Source: Acidobacteriota bacterium (GTDB lineage: Bacteria; Acidobacteriota; Thermoanaerobaculia; Multivoradales; Multivoraceae). Taken from it: a DNA stretch of 43,303 nt. The position numbers were made by a program, and so were the translations under genes. This document shows positions 40,433-43,303 of this stretch, one piece after another. Within the stretch, counting starts at the first letter, position 1; every line of letters begins with the position of its first letter. The stretch lies in the NCBI GenBank assembly GCA_003388555.1, contig QQVD01000046.1:1-43303 (forward strand). Reading direction: 5' to 3'. The notes under the pieces were generated by a model. The model saw only the letters and a program-made list of their open reading frames with translations, was not told the origin of the DNA and ran no database searches.

Positions 40433-42844
40433 TCAGGGATCGAACAGCCGCTCGGCGAGCAGACGCAGCGAGAAGCGTCCCATCGCGCCGCCGAGAACCG
40501 CGCGCTCGCTGAACCGCTCCACCCCGTCGGCCTCGACCCCCTGGCCCCAGATCAGCACCGGCACCGGCTCGGCACCATGGTGTCCGGTCTCCGACAGGGT
40601 GGCGTGATCGGCGGCCACCGCGACCCGGAACTGCCCGTCCACCGCCTCGAGGAAGGCGCCTAGCGCCTCGTCGACCTCTTCGAGGAACGACAGCTTGCGT
40701 TCCGGGCGCCGATCGTGGGCCGCGAGATCGGCACCCTTGACGTGCACCACAACCAGGTCGTGGGTCTCGAGGGCGTCGGCCGCCGCCGAGAACTTCGCCT
40801 CGAGATCGGTGTCGAGGCCGGCGGTCATGCTGCGCCGCTTCAGGTTGCTGGCACCGAGCAGCGAGGCGATCGCCAGCACGGTGCGGTCGCCGGCGACGCA
40901 GGCGACGCGGATCGGCACCCCGTGCGGCTGCAGCGGCTGCAGCTGGTGCAGTCGACCGGCACCGCGGGTGAGCAGGCAGTTGGCCACCGGCAGACCCTTC
41001 TTGGCCCGCTTGCGGTTCAGGGGATGCTCGGCGAGCGCGCGGTTCGCGGCCTCCTCGAAGTCGCTCAGCAGCCGCGCGGTGCGCCGCGCCGCGGCACTGT
41101 CGGTGCCCTCCGCGACCTGGGGCTTGAGTGGCGCGCACGGCAGTGCCGCGTCGCCGGGATCGCTGCCGAGGATCTCCGAGGAGAGACCGTCGCCGCGCAG
41201 CACGATGGCGAGCCTGTGGTCGGTCGAAGCCCGCACCCGCACCTGGTAGCCGCGGCGCTCCCACTTGCCCAGGTCGAGCCGGTCGAGCGCCTTGGCGAGC
41301 TCCTTCGACTCGGCCCGCACCCTACCGGCGCGGCGGTCGACGATCCGCCCCGAGTCGTCGAGCGTCGCCAGGTTGGCGCGCAGGGCGATGTCGCCCGGCT
41401 CGAGGTTGAGGCCGGCACCGATCGCCTCGATCGGGCCGCGGCGCATCGCCGCCGGGAACTGGCCGAAGAGCGCCAGGCTGCCGGCGGCGGTGTCCGGCAC
41501 CTCGCCCGGCGCGATCGGGTCGGCGACCCCGCAGCGCCCTTCGCGCGCCAGACGATCGAGGTTGGGGGTGAGCGCCGCCTCGAGCGGCGTGCGGCCGCCG
41601 AGGCTGCGCAGCGGCCGGTCGGCGAGACCGTCGATGACCAGCAGCATCGAGGGCACCGGATGGTGCTCCACCGCGCCGCCGGTCTCGGACAGCCAGGGCA
41701 GGCGTTCCTCGAGCTGACCGACCAGCAGCTCGAGCGCCTGGTTCGCCGAGTCCTGACGTCGAGAGGTGTCGAGGACGTCGGCGCCGTGCTGCTCGGCGCG
41801 GTCGAGCAGGATCTCCTGCTGCATGCGGATGGTGCGCAGGGACGACATGTAGCGATCGGACGGGCGCTCGTTGCTGGCGCGCGACAGCAGATGGCTGCGG
41901 TGCACCTCCTCGTCCTCCGTCGCCAGCAGCAGCAGCAGCTGGTAGGCGGCGCCCTCGAGGTCGGCGATCGGCATCAGCGGCGGCAGCAGGTGCACGCCCT
42001 CGACGAAGATGCTCATTCCCTCGACGATGGCGCGCTCGACCACCGCCCGGACCCCGACGGCGACCTGGGTCGCCTGCTCGAGGAACGCCGCCTCGAGCTC
42101 CTCGCGCAGCTTCTCCTCGTCCCCCACGTGCCGCCCCAGTTCGAAGCTCGAGCGGTGCAGCGACGGCAGCATCGACTCGCTGAACACCATGCGCATGACC
42201 TGGCGGATCGTGTCGGTCGAGTTGATCTGGTAGATGCGCAGCAGCGGCGCCAGCTGCAGTGACAGAGTCGACTTGCCGGTGCCCGAGGCGCCTCCGACGT
42301 AGACCACCAGCGGCTTGGGGAGCTGGCGCACCCGCCGCAACAGCCGATAGCGGCCGGCGATGTCGCGGCTGACCCGCTCCTCGAGCCGCTCGGCGACGAG
42401 CAGCGCCAGATCCTTGCTGTCGATGCGCAGCGTGTTGGCCTCGATCAGGCTCTGCTGGATCTCCAGCACGTGGCGGTAGGCGGCGTCGTGATCGAGCCCC
42501 GCCGCGGCCAGGCTCTGGGCCAGCAGCCCACGCGAGAACGGCTGCGCCTCGCCGCCGTAGACCACGTGCAGAGAGGGCGCGAACTCGCGCTTGGCGCCGA
42601 GCTCCACTCCTTGGGGCAGCACCTCGGCGACCAGGTCGCCGAGCTGAGCCACCGTCACCTCGCCGTGCTCGATCAGGCGGTCGCGCACCGCCCGCGCCAC
42701 CGTGTAGGCGTCGTCGAAGCCGAGCCCACGTTGCATCAGGTCGTGGGTCAGCATGCCGCGCAGGAAGCGCCTGCGGCGTCCACTCTCGTCGACGACCCAG
42801 GCGCCGGCGCGCGACCCTCTCCTGCGATTGGAGTCCTTGCTCAT
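40433..42844 (-). CDS. Fusion: ATP-cones, 2-phosphoglycerate kinase-like and ApgM-type phosphoglycerate mutase
   Basis: The 803-residue protein has three parts. Residues ~27-155 hold two ATP-cone-like repeats (FLRGMLTHDLMQRGLGFDDAY and FSRGLLAQSLAAAGLDHDAAY). Residues ~175-390 are a P-loop kinase with GGASGTGKST (Lys191) and STDTIRQVMR, the pattern of 2-phosphoglycerate kinase, which makes 2,3-bisphosphoglycerate from 2-phosphoglycerate and ATP. Residues 400-803 are an alkaline-phosphatase-superfamily phosphoglycerate mutase of the ApgM type: LLVIDGLADRPLRSLGGRTPLEAA, then VPDTAAGSLALFG, and late metal ligands HVKGADLAAHD and ADHATLSETGHHG. By alignment with iPGM the nucleophile would be Thr452 rather than Ser. 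Both halves act on phosphoglycerates. It lies 52 bp after the methyltransferase gene and is convergent with gltD. The start is supported only weakly (GAGGT 12 bases upstream). Confidence 0.88.
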   Translation of the reverse strand: MSKDSNRRRGSRAGAWVVDESGRRRRFLRGMLTHDLMQRGLGFDDAYTVARAVRDRLIEHGEVTVAQLGDLVAEVLPQGVELGAKREFAPSLHVVYGGEAQPFSRGLLAQSLAAAGLDHDAAYRHVLEIQQSLIEANTLRIDSKDLALLVAERLEERVSRDIAGRYRLLRRVRQLPKPLVVYVGGASGTGKSTLSLQLAPLLRIYQINSTDTIRQVMRMVFSESMLPSLHRSSFELGRHVGDEEKLREELEAAFLEQATQVAVGVRAVVERAIVEGMSIFVEGVHLLPPLMPIADLEGAAYQLLLLLATEDEEVHRSHLLSRASNERPSDRYMSSLRTIRMQQEILLDRAEQHGADVLDTSRRQDSANQALELLVGQLEERLPWLSETGGAVEHHPVPSMLLVIDGLADRPLRSLGGRTPLEAALTPNLDRLAREGRCGVADPIAPGEVPDTAAGSLALFGQFPAAMRRGPIEAIGAGLNLEPGDIALRANLATLDDSGRIVDRRAGRVRAESKELAKALDRLDLGKWERRGYQVRVRASTDHRLAIVLRGDGLSSEILGSDPGDAALPCAPLKPQVAEGTDSAAARRTARLLSDFEEAANRALAEHPLNRKRAKKGLPVANCLLTRGAGRLHQLQPLQPHGVPIRVACVAGDRTVLAIASLLGASNLKRRSMTAGLDTDLEAKFSAAADALETHDLVVVHVKGADLAAHDRRPERKLSFLEEVDEALGAFLEAVDGQFRVAVAADHATLSETGHHGAEPVPVLIWGQGVEADGVERFSERAVLGGAMGRFSLRLLAERLFDP

Positions 42845-42896
42845 CTCTGCACCGACCTCTGGCTGCTGGGGCCAGCGGGAAGATCAGCGCATCACC

Positions 42897-43303
42897 CTAC
42901 TCGACCGCCCGCCACAGCCGCGAGAGCACGAACCCACCCAGCCGGAGGCGCTCGACCTCCAGCCGGAGTCCCTGCCCTGCCAGCAGCGACGCCGGATCCT
43001 CGAGGCGATCGGCGGCGATCGATGCGAAGCGGCGGAAGAAGAGGTAGAGAAGCGGCAGCCAGAGGACGGCGCGCCGGCGCCCGGGGCCGCTGGCGGGGAG
43101 TGCGAAGTCCGAGTCGATCCAGAGACCTCCGGGACGCAGGGCGGCGGCGAGGGCCGCGACCACGGTCTCGAGCTCGCCGCCACACCACTGGTCGAGAACG
43201 AAGTGGGTCACCACGACATCGAAGCTGTCGCGACGCAGCGGCGGCCGGCGCGCGTCGGCGAGCACCGGCAGCAGCCCGCCGCCGGGCTGCGGGGAGCCGG
43301 CCC
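42897..43303 (-). CDS. SAM-dependent methyltransferase, 3' part
   Basis: The frame is open to the window edge, so the N-terminal part, with the GxGxG SAM-binding loop, is missing. The visible ~135 residues show the second half of a class I methyltransferase: ADARRPPLRRDSFDVVVTHFVLDQW (motif II/III region with the acidic loop), then LRPGGLWIDSDFALP (post-motif III strand), a hydrophobic helix AVLWLPLLYLFFRRF and a terminal strand LRLEVERLRLGGFVLSRLWRAVE. The helix suggests a membrane-near or lipid-type substrate, as in ubiquinone or phospholipid methyltransferases, but that is only a guess. It precedes the kinase-mutase fusion by 52 bp on the same strand and may share its transcript. Confidence 0.75.
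   Translation of the reverse strand, partial: AGSPQPGGGLLPVLADARRPPLRRDSFDVVVTHFVLDQWCGGELETVVAALAAALRPGGLWIDSDFALPASGPGRRRAVLWLPLLYLFFRRFASIAADRLEDPASLLAGQGLRLEVERLRLGGFVLSRLWRAVE

Overview
The window is very G+C-rich throughout (third codon positions almost always G or C) and comes from a diderm bacterium. It encodes an Omp85/TamB protein, a signal-peptide-bearing outer-membrane barrel and a sigma-54 activator. The combination (DUF4331/CHRD and DUF4198 secreted proteins, an LonB-like protease with an AAA_32-type ATPase, ImuB, a 2-phosphoglycerate kinase relative) suggests an uncultured Acidobacteriota such as Thermoanaerobaculia, with Myxococcota-like lineages as an alternative. That taxonomic call is an inference; no rRNA or tRNA is present to anchor it.

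Layout. 1-4255: a low-complexity, repeat-filled leader running in frame into an ImuB-type inactive Y-family polymerase. 4256-4716: intergenic, with a striking purine/G-rich tract. 4717-6790 (minus): a small membrane or lipoprotein, an ankyrin-repeat protein and a glutathione S-transferase. 6899-9487 (minus): LonB-like protease, divergent from a secreted protein of unknown function (9761-11068). 11069-11996: no convincing gene, but hairpins and a good sigma-70-like promoter heading a possible structured RNA. 11997-13358 (minus): outer-membrane barrel protein. 13485-17323 (minus): a translationally coupled pair, gluzincin metallopeptidase followed by a metallo-beta-lactamase-fold hydrolase. 17627-25126 (plus): one 2499-residue protein that joins an AsmA/TamB translocation module to five POTRA domains and an Omp85 barrel. 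25577-33072 (plus): secreted DUF4331-CHRD protein, secreted DUF4198 protein, hybrid sensor kinase (HisKA-HATPase-REC-Hpt) and NtrC-type sigma-54 response regulator. 33257-40381 (plus): LysR regulator with an AT-rich operator/promoter island, then gltB and gltD, forming an ammonia-assimilation operon. 40433-43303 (minus): a fusion of two ATP-cone-like repeats, a 2-phosphoglycerate-kinase-like P-loop domain and an ApgM-type phosphoglycerate mutase, preceded by the 3' part of a SAM methyltransferase.

How the genes fit together. The window mixes housekeeping metabolism (glutamate synthase under a GltC-like regulator, phosphoglycerate interconversion) with envelope biogenesis and sensing (the TamB-Omp85 fusion, the barrel protein, the secreted DUF4331/DUF4198 proteins and the phosphorelay beside them). 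The most unusual items are the two large fusions (TamB with Omp85; 2PGK with PGM), the peptidase/MBL pair, a five-copy TGAGAC/GTCTCA operator-like cluster after the TamB fusion, and the in-frame repeat leader of imuB. There is no CRISPR array, insertion sequence, phage gene or tRNA that I can see.
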